Positions 25,674 through 33,004 of a DNA stretch of 64,000 nucleotides are shown piece after piece (the stretch's first letter is position 1; every line of letters starts with the position of its first letter). A program made the position numbers and the translations under genes. The stretch covers positions 82,233 to 146,232 of the forward strand of contig NZ_VDDA01000016.1 in NCBI RefSeq assembly GCF_006151805.1, written 5' to 3'. The notes under the pieces were generated by a model. It did no database searches and had not been told where the DNA came from. It worked only from the letters and a program-made list of their open reading frames with translations. This DNA is from Methylobacterium terricola. Lineage in GTDB: Bacteria; Pseudomonadota; Alphaproteobacteria; Rhizobiales; Beijerinckiaceae.

Positions 25674-26966
25674 GTGAGTGCCAGCCTGCCGGTCGCCCTG
25701 CCCGATATCGGCGACTTCAAGGACGTTCCGGTGGTCGAGATCCTGGTCAAGCCCGGAGACCGGATCGCCGTCGACGACCTGCTGATCAGCATCGAATCCG
25801 ACAAGGCCACCATGGAGGTCCCCTCCCCGGTGGCCGGCGTGGTCACCGAGATCCTGGTGGCGCCGGGCGCTCGCGTCTCGCAGGGCACCCCGATCCTGAT
25901 GGTCGACACCTCCGGCGAGGGCGCCGCCCCGCCGGCCGCGCAAGCGGCGCAACCGGCCCCGGCCCCGCAGGCCGCTCCGGCGGAAGCTCCGGCCCCGGTG
26001 GCGTCCGCATCCGCCGCCTCGTCCGAGGCCCATGCGACGCCCTCCGTCCGCGCCTATGCCCGCGAACTCGGCGTCGACCTCGCCGGCATCCCCGGCACCG
26101 GCCCGCAGGGGCGGATCCTGCGCGAGGACGTGCTGGCCTTCGTCCGCGGCCAGATGGCAGCGCCCGCCCCTGCGGCGGTTCATGCCGCCGCGCAGGCGGC
26201 CAGCCTCCCACCTGCGCCGGCCTCCGGCATCGGCGCCGGCCTGCCGGCCTGGCCGCAGGTCGATCACGCCAAGTTCGGCCCGGTGCGGCGCGAGTCGCTG
26301 TCGCGCATCCAGCAGATCTCCGGCCAGGCGCTCACCCGCAACTGGCTGACCATCCCGCACGTCACCAATTTCGACCATGCCGACGTCACCGAGACCGAGG
26401 CCCTGCGGCGCGAGCTGAACGGCGCCGGCCGGCCGGGCGCGCACAAGGTCACCATGGTGGCGATCCTGATCAAGGCCGCCGCCGCCGCGCTCCGGGCCTA
26501 TCCGCGCTTCAACGCGGCCCTCGACGGCGACAGCCTGATCCTGAAAGACTACGTCCATGTCGGCTTCGCGGTCGACACGCCGCGGGGCCTGCTGGTGCCG
26601 GTGGTGCGCGACTGCGACCGCAAGGGCATCGTCGCGATCGCCCAGGAAATGGGGGAGCTCGCCGAGCAGGCCCGCACCGGCACCCTGCCGCCCGCCGCCA
26701 TGCAGGGCGGCGGCTTCTCGGTCTCGTCGCTCGGCGGCATCGGTGGCGACGGCTTCACGCCGATCATCAACGCGCCCGAGGTGGCGATCCTCGGCGCGGC
26801 CCGCTCGCGCATCGAGCCGGTCTGGGACGGCAGCGCCTTCCAGCCGCGGCTGATCCTGCCCCTGAGCCTGTCCTGGGACCACCGGGCGGTGGACGGCGCC
26901 CTGGCCGCCCGCTTCCTCTCCCACCTCGCCGCGGTGCTCACCGACCTGCGCCGGGGCGCCCTGTGA
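25674..26966 (+). CDS. dihydrolipoamide acyltransferase (E2), orphan
   Basis: The product is 430 aa. It has a lipoyl domain (lipoylated Lys44 in ESDKATMEVPSP), an Ala/Pro-rich linker, and a peripheral-subunit-binding domain (TPSVRAYARELGVDLAGI, then GTGPQGRILREDVLAFV). The catalytic domain carries the active-site motif DHRAVDG near residues 402-408. E2 moves an acyl group from E1 to CoA within a 2-oxo acid dehydrogenase complex. The start is GTG 25674. The lipoyl domain (ALPDIGDFKDVPVVEILV) looks like the AceF type. No E1 or E3 gene is adjacent; the downstream neighbour is a GNAT gene overlapping by 4 nt. Confidence 0.9.
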   Translation: MSASLPVALPDIGDFKDVPVVEILVKPGDRIAVDDLLISIESDKATMEVPSPVAGVVTEILVAPGARVSQGTPILMVDTSGEGAAPPAAQAAQPAPAPQAAPAEAPAPVASASAASSEAHATPSVRAYARELGVDLAGIPGTGPQGRILREDVLAFVRGQMAAPAPAAVHAAAQAASLPPAPASGIGAGLPAWPQVDHAKFGPVRRESLSRIQQISGQALTRNWLTIPHVTNFDHADVTETEALRRELNGAGRPGAHKVTMVAILIKAAAAALRAYPRFNAALDGDSLILKDYVHVGFAVDTPRGLLVPVVRDCDRKGIVAIAQEMGELAEQARTGTLPPAAMQGGGFSVSSLGGIGGDGFTPIINAPEVAILGAARSRIEPVWDGSAFQPRLILPLSLSWDHRAVDGALAARFLSHLAAVLTDLRRGAL

Positions 26967-27448
26967 TCCGGCCGGCCGCGCCGGGGGACCATCCGGCCCT
27001 GACGCGGCTGTTCCAGGAGATGCAGGCCTATTACGCCGTGCCCTGTCCGGCGCCGGACGCGATCGAGGCCTCGCTCGCCGGCCGTCCGGCCGGGACCGAG
27101 ATCCTGGTGGCGGAGGCGGCTGGCGTGCTGGCCGGCTTCGCGGCCTTCTCGGCGATCTATCCCGGCCCTGGGCTCGCCGGCGGCCTGTTCCTGAAGGAGC
27201 TGTTCGTCGGCGACGCCCATCGCGGCGCCGGCCACGGCCGCGCCCTGGTGCGGGCGGTGGCGGTCGAGGCCGTGGCGCGGGGGCTCAAGCGGGTCGACTG
27301 GACGGCGGATGCCGGCAAACCGGAGCTGCTGGCGTTCTACGAGGGCCTCGGGGCGGCGCCGAAGCCCGACAAGGTGTTCTTCCGGCTGGATGGGGAGGCC
27401 CTGACGGCTTTGGGGGGAACTGGGCCGGCGCCGGCTGGCGCTCCCTGA
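26963..27448 (+). CDS. GNAT-family N-acetyltransferase
   Basis: The product is 161 aa. It is a single GNAT fold: MIRPAAPGDHPALTRLFQ as the first strand/helix, then a central beta4 LFLKELFVGDAHRGAGHG, where RGAGHG is the acetyl-CoA pyrophosphate loop. After it comes the helix ALVRAVAVEAVARG and the last strand VFFRLDGEA. The GTG at 26963 overlaps the E2 stop (GTGA), so the two are co-translated. Its substrate is unknown; the coupling might mean it acts on a metabolite or protein linked to the E2 complex, which is inference. Confidence 0.88.
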   Translation: MIRPAAPGDHPALTRLFQEMQAYYAVPCPAPDAIEASLAGRPAGTEILVAEAAGVLAGFAAFSAIYPGPGLAGGLFLKELFVGDAHRGAGHGRALVRAVAVEAVARGLKRVDWTADAGKPELLAFYEGLGAAPKPDKVFFRLDGEALTALGGTGPAPAGAP

Positions 27449-27561
27449 CACCGAAACGCCGCGGGATCGCCCGGAGCGGGGAATCGCGCGTGACCTCGGG
27501 GCGGGGCCGGATTCTCGGGGGCCGATTGCCCCTGCCTCCGCCAGGTTCTAATATTCCGATC

Positions 27562-28971
27562 ATGGACGAGAGCGACGCCCTCCTCGCCGCCTTCCACCGC
27601 ACGGCCGAGCCCGCGGCCGCCCGGGCGGTGGAGCGGCTGCTGCGGGACGGGTCCGATGCCGACCTGGCGCGGATCAACGCCGTGCGCCTCGCCGCCGAAT
27701 CCGAGCTCGACGACGAGCCGGTGATCGCGGCCCTGCTGCACGGCGCACGGCTCGGCCTGCTCGAAATGACCTGGAACGTGCTGTGCCCGAGCTGCAGCGG
27801 CGTGCTCGAGGCGCCGGCGAGCCTGCGCGGCGTGCGGCAGGAGTATCACTGCGCCTTCTGCGCCCTCGACAGCGAGCCGGTCCTCGACGACGCGGTCGAG
27901 GTGACGTTCACGGTGAGCCCGCGGATCCGGCGCATCGCCGCCCACGATCCCGACGGGCTCGGGCTGTGGGACTATCAGCGCCAGGTCTTCTTCGGCTCCG
28001 GCGTCGCCTTCCCGGAGCCCGAGGCCTTCGCCGCCCTGGCGCAGCGGGCCCTGGTCGAGGCGGTCGAGCTGAGAGCCGGCGAGCGGATGATCCTGGCGCT
28101 GACCCTCGGGGCCGAGCCGCTGATCGTGGTCGATCCCGTCACCCACGCCGCCCACAGCCTCGCCGTCGACGGCGAACCGACGCAGGAGCGCCAGGACCTC
28201 GCCCTGGTCTTCGACGACGCGCCGACGAGCGCCGGCCGCCATGCGCTCCGTCCGGGGGCCCTGCGTCTCGCCCTCGACAACCGTAGCGCCAAGCGGGTGC
28301 TGGCGACGGTGTTCCGCCTCGGCCCCGACCTCGAGGCGCTGATCGGCGGGCGCCGGCCCTTCCTGACCGCCAAGCGTCTCCTCAGCAACCAGACGTTTCG
28401 CGATCTCTACCGCACCGACACGCTCGACATCGACCAGCGGCTCAAGATCCTGAGCCTGACCTTCCTGTTCACCGACCTGAAGGGCTCGACCGAGCTGTAC
28501 GCCCGGGTCGGCGACCTCGTTGCCTACGACCTGGTGCGGACGCATTTCCGCCTGCTGCACGCGATCGTCGCCGCCGAGAGCGGGGCGGTGGTCAAGACGA
28601 TCGGCGACGCCGTGATGGCGACCTTCCCGGACCCGCACCGGGCGGTGGCGGCGGCGCTCCGGATGCGGGCGGCGATGCAGGGGCTGAACGCGGAGCGCGG
28701 GGCGGACGACCTCGTGCTTAAGATCGGGCTGCATGAAGGCCCCTGCCTCGCGGTGAGCCTCAACGACCGCCAGGATTATTTCGGGCAGACCGTGAACGTG
28801 GCGGCGCGGGTGCAGCAGCTCGCCGCCTCGGGGGGCATCTTCGCCACCGAGGCGGTCCTGCATCACGCCGAGGCCGCGCGCCACCTCGCGGAGGCCGGGG
28901 CGGCGGCGCGGGCCGAATTGCGGAACCTGCGCGGCATCGCCGAGCCGGTGCCGGTCTTCGAGATCACCTGA
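27562..28971 (+). CDS. class III adenylate/guanylate cyclase with DUF5939-type N-terminal domain
   Basis: The product is about 469 aa. The N-terminal domain has a CPSC/CAFC zinc-ribbon-like pair (LCPSCSGVLEAPA and YHCAFCALDSE) and a beta-rich region, characteristic of DUF5939 proteins. The C-terminal cyclase domain has the first metal Asp in FLFTDLKGSTELY, the second in TIGDAVMATFP, and the Arg/Asn transition-state site in YFGQTVNVAARVQ. Makes cAMP or cGMP, presumably in response to a signal read by the N-terminal domain. It ends 8 nt into the convergent beta-helix gene. Confidence 0.88.
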   Translation: MDESDALLAAFHRTAEPAAARAVERLLRDGSDADLARINAVRLAAESELDDEPVIAALLHGARLGLLEMTWNVLCPSCSGVLEAPASLRGVRQEYHCAFCALDSEPVLDDAVEVTFTVSPRIRRIAAHDPDGLGLWDYQRQVFFGSGVAFPEPEAFAALAQRALVEAVELRAGERMILALTLGAEPLIVVDPVTHAAHSLAVDGEPTQERQDLALVFDDAPTSAGRHALRPGALRLALDNRSAKRVLATVFRLGPDLEALIGGRRPFLTAKRLLSNQTFRDLYRTDTLDIDQRLKILSLTFLFTDLKGSTELYARVGDLVAYDLVRTHFRLLHAIVAAESGAVVKTIGDAVMATFPDPHRAVAAALRMRAAMQGLNAERGADDLVLKIGLHEGPCLAVSLNDRQDYFGQTVNVAARVQQLAASGGIFATEAVLHHAEAARHLAEAGAAARAELRNLRGIAEPVPVFEIT

Positions 28972-29587
28972 GATCCGGCGGAACGCCGCGATCGACGAGG
29001 CCGAGCCGCGGCACCACCGTGCCGGGATCGAGGATCGCGCCCGGCGCCACCACGGCATTGGCGCCGAGCCGCGCCCCGTCCCCGACGAGGGCGCCGAACT
29101 TCGCGAGGCCGGTGTCGATCACCGCGCCGTCGTGCCGGAACGCCACCGTGGCGCCCGGCCACTCGTTGCGGTGGTTGGCGATCACCGCCCCGGCCTCGAG
29201 ATTGACGCCCCGGCCGAGCACGCTCTCGCCGACGAAGTTGAAATGGGCAAGCGCCGTGCCGGCGAACAGGAACGCCGCCTTCAGCTCCGAACCCGGCCCG
29301 ATCGTGCAGGCCTCCTCGAGCCAGGCGCCGCCCCGCACGGTCGCGCCGTGGCCGATGAAGCAGCCCGGCCCGACGACGACCGGGCCTTTGAGGACCGCGC
29401 CGGGCTCGATCCGGGCGGTGCGATGCACCGCGACCGACTCCGCGACGGCGAAATCATCGCCGAGACGGGCGAGGAGGCGGCGGACGATGTCGGCGGCCGA
29501 CGCGGCGAGCGCCCAGGGCGGCGCGGCGGCGAAGGCCGCGAGGGCGGAGGTGGGGAAGGCCGGGATGTGACGGGCGACGAGGCTCAC
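28964..29587 (-). CDS. left-handed beta-helix nucleotidyl/acyltransferase-like protein
   Basis: The product is 207 aa. It consists mostly of hexapeptide repeats (RTARIEPGAVLKGPVVVGPG, then HGATVRGGAWLEEACTIGPG). The block FNFVGESVLGRGVNLEAGAV followed by IANHRNEW, and LGANAVVAPGAILDPGTVVP, are typical of LpxA-type acetyltransferases and of the C-terminal helix of bifunctional GlmU-like nucleotidyltransferases. There is no N-terminal pyrophosphorylase domain, so it is the acetyltransferase part only. Substrate is not predictable. It is convergent with the cyclase gene, with an 8-nt overlap. Confidence 0.8.
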   Translation of the reverse strand: MSLVARHIPAFPTSALAAFAAAPPWALAASAADIVRRLLARLGDDFAVAESVAVHRTARIEPGAVLKGPVVVGPGCFIGHGATVRGGAWLEEACTIGPGSELKAAFLFAGTALAHFNFVGESVLGRGVNLEAGAVIANHRNEWPGATVAFRHDGAVIDTGLAKFGALVGDGARLGANAVVAPGAILDPGTVVPRLGLVDRGVPPDLR

Positions 29588-29619
29588 GACCGTTCACCGC
29601 GTCCCGCCCGGCCTCACGC

Positions 29620-29955
29620 TCACTCGCAGACCCGCACCCGGCGGATGTAGACGTCGCCGAACTCGTCGATCATCCGGCGGCGGACGGTGTAGCATTCGGG
29701 GCCGTAGGCCGGGGCGTAGCCGTAGGCGGGACCGCCATAGACCGGCGTGTAGCCGTAGGCCGGGCCGGGGGCATAGCCGTAACCGTAGGCCGGACGCGCG
29801 CCGGCGGCGATCGCGCTGCCGAGGGCGAGGCCGCCGACCGCGCCGAGGGCGAAGGCCGGCCCGGCCCGCCAGCGCGCCTCGGCCGGAGCGGCGCCGGCCA
29901 GGGTCACGCTCGCCAAGGTCGCCGCGGCCACGCAGAACGATGCGATGCGCTTCAT
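29620..29955 (-). CDS. secreted Gly/Tyr/Pro-rich small protein
   Basis: The product is 111 aa. The signal peptide ends near AGAAPAEA. A short hydrophobic segment (FALGAVGGLALGSAIAAGA) follows, then the repeated motif PAYGYGYAPGPAYGY/PVYGGPAYGYAPAYG, and a conserved C-terminal domain with CYTVRRRMIDEFGDVYIRRV and a final Cys. This layout is common in Hyphomicrobiales. The function is unknown, but the Gly-zipper-like helix suggests outer-membrane or envelope association. It lies 33 nt upstream of the beta-helix gene on the same strand. Confidence 0.8.
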   Translation of the reverse strand: MKRIASFCVAAATLASVTLAGAAPAEARWRAGPAFALGAVGGLALGSAIAAGARPAYGYGYAPGPAYGYTPVYGGPAYGYAPAYGPECYTVRRRMIDEFGDVYIRRVRVCE

Positions 29956-30158
29956 GGCAGATCCCCATTGACGTCAGGTGGAACAAGCAGTCGCGAGCAT
30001 TCGGGACCGATCCGCGCTCCGTCATCGCTCGTTGCCTGAAGGTTCGCATCGCCACGCTGAACGGATGCTGAAGCGTGGCCGCAGGATTCCTTCAGCCAAG
30101 CCGCTCCAGCCAAGCTGCCTCGACCAAGCCTCTTCGACCGAGCCTCTTCGACCGAACC

Positions 30159-31580
30159 TCAGGTCGCATCGGCGACCGGCTTCACCCGGACGAGGCGGTG
30201 GCCCGAGACCTCGGCGCCGGCCTCCGGGGCGAGGCGGCGGAACGTCAGGGTCGAGAGGCCGGAGACGAAAGCCACCGCCAGGAAGGCGGGCCAGAAATCC
30301 TCCGCCCGGATCTCGGTGCGGCCGTGCCACCCGGCGGCCTCCTGGAGCGCGAAGGCGCCGAAGGCCACGCCGATGCTCAGGGACAGTTGCTGCGCCACGC
30401 TGGCAAGGCTCGTCGCCGCGCTCATGTCGCGCGGATCGACGTCGGCATAGGCGATGGCGTTGACGGCGGTGAATTGCAGCGAGCGGAAGCAGCCGCCGAT
30501 CAGCAGCACCGCGATGATCAGGGCGTGGGGCGTGCCCGCGGTGAACAGGCCGTTGGCGCCCAGCAGGCACGCCGCGATCACCGCGTTCACGGTCATCACC
30601 GCCCGGAAGCCGAAGGCGCGCAGGATGCGGGCGGCGATGGTCTTCATGAACAGCGCGCCGGCGGCGGCCGCGAAGGTGATCAGGCCCGAATGCAGCGGAT
30701 CGAGCCCGAACCCGAGCTGCAGCATCAGCGGCAGCAGGAAGGGAATCGCCCCGGTGCCGATGCGGAACAGGCTGCCGCCGAGCACCGCCGCCCGGAAGGT
30801 CGGGTGGCGCAGGAGGTCGAGGCGGATCACCGGATGCGCGACCCGGCGGCTATGGGCGAGGTAGAGCCCGCACAGCACGATGCCCGCGGCGGTACAGGCC
30901 CAGGAGACGGCCTCCGGCAGGAGGTGGCGCCCGCTCGAGGCGAGGCCCAGCATCAGGCTCGCGAGCCCCGCGCCCGACAGCGCGAAGCCGAGGAGATCGA
31001 GCGGCGGGCGCGCCTCCTCCTTGATGTCCTGGAAGTAGCGGGTGGCGAGCAGGATGCCGGCGAGCCCGATCGGCAGGTTGATGAAGAAGATCCAGCGCCA
31101 ATGGAGCGTCGTGGTGATCAGTCCGCCGAGCGGCGGCCCGATCACCGGGCCGACGAGGGCCGGGATGGTCAGGGTCGCGAGCGCCTGGACCAGCTCGCCC
31201 TTCGGCACGCTGCGCAGCAGCACCAGGCGTCCGACCGGCACCATCATCGCCCCGCCCATGCCCTGGAGGAAGCGGGCGGCGACGAACCAGCCGAGCGAGT
31301 GCGACGCCGCGCAGGCCAGCGAGCCGGCCATGAACACCGCGAGCGCCCAGCGGAACACGGTGCGGGCGCCGTAGCGGTCGGCGGCCCAGCCACTGATCGG
31401 GATGAAGATCGCGAGGCTGACCAGATAGGAGGTCAGGGCGAGTTTCAGGGCGATCGGGTCCTCGCCCATATCCGCGGCGATCGCCGGCAGCGACGTCGCG
31501 AGCACGGTCGAGTCCGTGTTCTCCATGAACAGGGCCGTCGCGACGACCAGGGGGACGATCCGGGCTTGGCGCATGGTCAC
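30159..31580 (-). CDS. MFS transporter, DHA2 (EmrB/QacA) type
   Basis: The protein is 473 aa with about 14 hydrophobic helices. It has motif A after TM2 (GWAADRYGARTVFR), motif C (PALVGPVIGPPLGGLI), and the DHA2 opening VVATALFMENTDSTVLATSL. DHA2 members are proton-driven multidrug or siderophore exporters; EmrB needs an EmrA partner but none is adjacent. The substrate is unknown. The N-terminal MTMRQ allows ATG 31580 or 31574. Downstream (30081-30158) there are short noncoding tandem repeats of CCTCTTCGACCGAG type, just outside the stop. Confidence 0.88.
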   Translation of the reverse strand: MTMRQARIVPLVVATALFMENTDSTVLATSLPAIAADMGEDPIALKLALTSYLVSLAIFIPISGWAADRYGARTVFRWALAVFMAGSLACAASHSLGWFVAARFLQGMGGAMMVPVGRLVLLRSVPKGELVQALATLTIPALVGPVIGPPLGGLITTTLHWRWIFFINLPIGLAGILLATRYFQDIKEEARPPLDLLGFALSGAGLASLMLGLASSGRHLLPEAVSWACTAAGIVLCGLYLAHSRRVAHPVIRLDLLRHPTFRAAVLGGSLFRIGTGAIPFLLPLMLQLGFGLDPLHSGLITFAAAAGALFMKTIAARILRAFGFRAVMTVNAVIAACLLGANGLFTAGTPHALIIAVLLIGGCFRSLQFTAVNAIAYADVDPRDMSAATSLASVAQQLSLSIGVAFGAFALQEAAGWHGRTEIRAEDFWPAFLAVAFVSGLSTLTFRRLAPEAGAEVSGHRLVRVKPVADAT

Positions 31581-31672
31581 GTATCTAGCGCCTGAGCGGA
31601 TCGTCGGTAGCGCGAATCGGCGGGGACTGTCCCGTCACCTATGCCGTGGGTGCGGGCCCAGACATCATGGCG

Positions 31673-32371
31673 TTACTCAGCGGCGACCGGCGCTCCTGCG
31701 TCGGGCGCCGCGCGCCGGGGCACCGACACCTCCGCCACCGGCAGGGCACCGTCGTCGGTGAGCGCCACGAAGCGGCGGCCGTCATAGGCGTGGAGCGTGC
31801 CGGTCTCGATCTCGAAGAACCACCCATGCAGGGACAGCCGCCCCCTGGCGAGGGCGGCCGCCACGCTCGGATGGGTGCGCAGATGGGCGAGCTGCACCAC
31901 CACGTTCTCGAGGGCGAGCGCGCGCAGGCGGTCCTTGGGGTCGATGTCGTCCGGATAGGCCTCGCAGACGATGCGCTCGGCGGCGTGGCTGTGGCGCAGC
32001 CAGGTGGCGACGTTCGGCATGTCGGTGAGCGCGCCGGGCTGCATCAGCCCCTTCATCGCGCCGCAATCCGAGTGGCCGCAGACCACGATGTCGCGCACCC
32101 CGAGAGCCACCACCGCGTACTCGATCGCCGAGGAGACGCCGCCGTTCATCTCCGCGAAGGGCGGCACGATGTTGCCGGCGTTGCGGCAGACGAACAGCTC
32201 GCCGGGGCCGGCCTGGGTGATGTGCTCGGGCGAGACCCGGGAATCGGCGCAGGCGATGATCAGGGCCTTGGGCTGCTGCCCGTCGCGCACCAGGCGCTCG
32301 TACATCCGCTGCTGCCCGGGGAAGACGCTGCCGCGGAAGGTGGAGATGCCCTGGATGATGCTGCTGTCCAC
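31673..32371 (-). CDS. beta-carbonic anhydrase
   Basis: The product is about 232 aa. Zinc ligands are visible: Cys in ACADSRV (with the Asp/Arg dyad) and the His-Cys pair in CGHSDCGAM. The dimer segment YAVVALGVRDIVV and the lid GISTFRGSVFPGQQ complete the type-I bacterial beta-CA pattern. It interconverts CO2 and bicarbonate in the cytoplasm. The start is GTG 32371 with AAGGA 7 nt upstream; the frame extends farther upstream with Arg-rich, unconserved residues. The C-terminal about 20 residues are Ala/Pro-rich. Confidence 0.92.
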   Translation of the reverse strand: MDSSIIQGISTFRGSVFPGQQRMYERLVRDGQQPKALIIACADSRVSPEHITQAGPGELFVCRNAGNIVPPFAEMNGGVSSAIEYAVVALGVRDIVVCGHSDCGAMKGLMQPGALTDMPNVATWLRHSHAAERIVCEAYPDDIDPKDRLRALALENVVVQLAHLRTHPSVAAALARGRLSLHGWFFEIETGTLHAYDGRRFVALTDDGALPVAEVSVPRRAAPDAGAPVAAE

Positions 32372-33004
32372 GGGAAGGTCCTTGTGCCTGCGAATGGGAA
32401 CGGGGCGGCACCGGCGTCCTGCGCCAGCTCTGACGTGCCGCTCGCGTGTATTTCCGGAGTCGATTGCTTCGCCCCGACGATGAAAGCGAAGCTGCATGAA
32501 AGATCGATCCGGCGATGTGCGGTCACGCACCCGAATAAACCCGTTCGATTAATCCCGATCTCGGTGCGATCGAGTGCGATCGCGCACCGTCTGCTGCGGA
32601 ACGCTCGCGCAGGAACGGACGATGCGGGGGCCGGCCTCCGTCCGCGCCCGGCTTGACCGCTCCGGCCCGGGCGGCCCATACCTCGCGCGAGCATCGAGGA
32701 GGCCCATGGTCACCACCGCGAGTCGGCCCCCGGGCCTGCCCCCGCGCACCGGACCGGCGCCGGCCCTGCGGCGCCTCGGCGAATCGGCATGGGCAGGCCG
32801 GCGCTTCATCCGCTTCGGTCCGTTCATCCGCTTCGGGTCGTTCATCCGCTTCGGGTCGTTCATCCGCTTCGGGTCGTTCATCCGCTTCGGGTCGTTCATC
32901 CGCTTCGGGTCTTGGGCTGCCGCGGATTTCCGTCGCGACGCCGGCCATCACCGGGGCGACCTCCGCTTCGGCGCTCCCCTCCCCCGGCATTGCCGCCCGC
33001 TCTG
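32372..33004. other. 633-bp region holding a tandem repeat upstream of the ABC gene
   Basis: No gene is supported on either strand. Its 3' part contains six copies of an 18-bp repeat (32805-32912). A plus frame from ATG 32706 translates the repeat as FIRFGS and stops at TGA 33003-33005, overlapping the ATG of the ABC gene at 33005; the minus frame reads MNDPKR. The 5' part (to about 32650) has no recognisable elements. Confidence 0.6.
32805..32912. repeat. 18-bp tandem repeat x6
   Basis: Six units of TTCATCCGCTTCGGGTCG; units 2-5 are exact and the first and last carry end substitutions. The unit length is a multiple of three. The repeat starts 200 bp before the ATG of the ABC protein gene. 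It could be a length-variable leader, or the body of a small overlapping ORF encoding FIRFGS units. Confidence 0.95.

Noticed and set aside
32805..32912. CRISPR-like array
   Set aside because: Units are contiguous with no spacers and no cas gene is in the window.
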